Positions 63,083 to 64,000 of a stretch of DNA of 64,000 nt are shown here, one piece after another. The DNA comes from Aequoribacter fuscus (GTDB taxonomy: Bacteria; Pseudomonadota; Gammaproteobacteria; Pseudomonadales; Halieaceae), in the NCBI RefSeq assembly GCF_009910365.1, contig NZ_CP036423.1, forward strand, positions 2,542,001 through 2,606,000, given 5' to 3'. Positions within the stretch are counted from its first letter, which is position 1. Every line of letters begins with the position of its first letter. The position numbers were made by a program, and so were the translations under genes. The notes beneath the pieces are model-generated. The model did not search any database and was not told the DNA's origin. It saw only the letters and a list, made by a program, of their open reading frames with translations.

Positions 63083-63100
63083 TATATAAAAATTTATATA
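63083..63100. promoter_or_regulatory. AT-rich palindrome between PadR and hydrolase genes
   Basis: TATATAAA, two bases, TTTATATA: a perfect 8-2-8 inverted repeat overlapping the last codons of padR and placed in the probable promoter of the hydrolase gene. It could be a PadR operator or only AT-rich promoter DNA. Confidence 0.3.
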
Positions 63101-63648
63101 TCAGATACTTTCTCGAGCGTCGTAATCGACTCTTCACACCATCGCAGCTCCTCGGCAACGAGACCTATGCGTCGACGGTACAACAGTGTGCTACTGAAAC
63201 GAGCGTTGTGTGGGTCATCGCAGTCTGCGGGAAAGTTTGTCACCAGGGCTTGGTATTTCGCCCGCAGATCCTGCTCGTAACGATTCAAAAATCTTTTGCG
63301 ATGCCACAGCAAACGAGCGATAGCATCAGGGCCTTTGGACCACGCCGAGAACAACATTGATAAAAAATCATCACGGGTTACAGGCGGTTCTGGATCGGTA
63401 TCTAGCCAACGCGCCAGCGCAGCTTTGCCGGACTCTGTCAGTTTAAAGAGTTTTTTGTCAGGCCGCGCCGTTTGTGCCTGAATCTCGAAGGTCGCATACC
63501 CATGCTGTTCAAGCTTAGCGAGGATAGGGTAGATTTGGCTGGCATTCGCAGGTCGAAATGACTGTAAATCCTTAACAACGTCATACCCTGTTCTTGGTTG
63601 TCGCAACAAAATACCCATAACAGAATAGGTTATCGTGTTAAATCTCAT
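63094..63648 (-). CDS. PadR-family transcriptional regulator
   Basis: A 184-residue winged-helix regulator: YSVMGILLRQPRTGYDVVKDL and IYPILAKLEQHGYATFEIQ are typical of PadR, followed by a C-terminal helical dimerisation domain (LSMLFSAWSKGPDAIARLLW). PadR proteins often repress detoxification or transport genes. The neighbouring hydrolase gene is a natural candidate target. Confidence 0.87.
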   Translation of the reverse strand: MRFNTITYSVMGILLRQPRTGYDVVKDLQSFRPANASQIYPILAKLEQHGYATFEIQAQTARPDKKLFKLTESGKAALARWLDTDPEPPVTRDDFLSMLFSAWSKGPDAIARLLWHRKRFLNRYEQDLRAKYQALVTNFPADCDDPHNARFSSTLLYRRRIGLVAEELRWCEESITTLEKVSDI

Positions 63649-63827
63649 AGTCGGCTTTCGATACGCTGCTGTTTATAGCGCCCATTGTACCGTCTTATTC
63701 TGGCCAGGCACCAATAAAGCACTGCGGCCCAGAGGTACTGGCGCAACGCAAAGTGGTTTGAGTTTACGAAAAGAATGCAGGAGCGCGAGCCAGCTGGAAG
63801 TAACTCGCGTCCTGTTAAAACAAGGCG

Positions 63828-64000
63828 CTAAGGATCCATGCTCTCGCCCATGCCGGCGTACACAATGCCGCCATCGACTGCGATGGTTTCACCAATGACA
63901 TAGTTGCCCGAACGGGCTGCTAAGAAAATGGCCGTTGCCGCCATGTCTTCATCGTTTCCAACGCGTTTGTTAGGAATACCCTGTGCCACGGCATCGGCGT
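63828..64000 (-). CDS. Partial SDR, C-terminal end
   Basis: The last 56 codons of a gene that runs off the window: DEDMAATAIFLAARSGNYV, then IGETIAVDGGIVYAGMGESMDP and a stop at 63828. The AIFLAA and ETIAVDGG segments are the conserved C-terminal part of classical short-chain dehydrogenases. Start, cofactor site and catalytic residues lie outside the window. Confidence 0.8.
   Translation of the reverse strand, partial: ADAVAQGIPNKRVGNDEDMAATAIFLAARSGNYVIGETIAVDGGIVYAGMGESMDP

Overview
The window reads as a chromosomal stretch of a free-living, probably marine gammaproteobacterium. Supporting signs are birA, coaX, nei and yjbEFGH-type genes, a Fur-regulated TonB receptor, sulfatases and a GPH-type sugar symporter. 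No rRNA, tRNA or CRISPR array was recognised. Taxonomy is an inference from gene content only.

Left edge (1-1857): a hypothetical gene, a small XRE-type regulator and a divergent tyrosine recombinase. The recombinase promoter carries a perfect palindrome just after its -10 box. The recombinase ends inside the 3' end of the first polysaccharide gene.

Polysaccharide island (1844-24305, almost all minus strand, read right to left): strikingly AT-rich compared with its flanks, so probably acquired. It starts with a MarR-type EPS regulator and wbpA-wbpB-wbpD-wbpE (UDP-GlcNAc3NAcA route). Then follow wzx, hisH/hisF/wbpG homologues (amidino group formation), a plus-strand wzy nested among minus-strand genes, a glycosyltransferase, an asparagine synthase-like amidotransferase, a PIG-L deacetylase, an LpxD-like acyltransferase, a GT4 transferase, a decayed second GT4 and a PglC-like initiating transferase. 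The left end is the unusual part: an acyl carrier protein, an AMP ligase, LuxE-like and LuxC-like proteins, a PglD/NeuD-like acetyltransferase, a FabG-like SDR and a DegT aminotransferase. It looks like an ACP-tethered acyl activation and reduction pathway embedded among sugar genes. The 4,6-dehydratase expected for a bacillosamine-type sugar is not in the window.

Regulator and toxin-antitoxin zone (23973-25906): two paralogous MarR-type EPS regulators flank a Doc toxin with its small antitoxin and two apparent antitoxin fragments. Inverted repeats lie upstream of both regulators, and an ops-like motif lies upstream of the second.

Export region (26199-36783): a lipoprotein, a Wzz-type co-polymerase without kinase, a very large Wza-like protein with six SLBB-like repeats, YjbF-, YjbH- and repeat-rich YjbE-like proteins, a WecA-like phosphosugar transferase and an HTTM-DCC fusion.

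Housekeeping and catabolic region (36978-64000): patatin, CoaX, DedA-like protein, a frameshifted gluconate-dehydrogenase-type small subunit with its GMC oxidoreductase, Nei, thioesterase, CrtI-like oxidoreductase, ACT protein, BirA, a FecA-like receptor with two Fur boxes, a VOC protein, several toxin-antitoxin genes, an SDR, a GPH transporter, a sulfatase-like MBL hydrolase, an arylsulfatase, two CsgG-like proteins, a DUF3604 protein, an alpha/beta hydrolase, a PadR regulator and the C-terminal end of another SDR.
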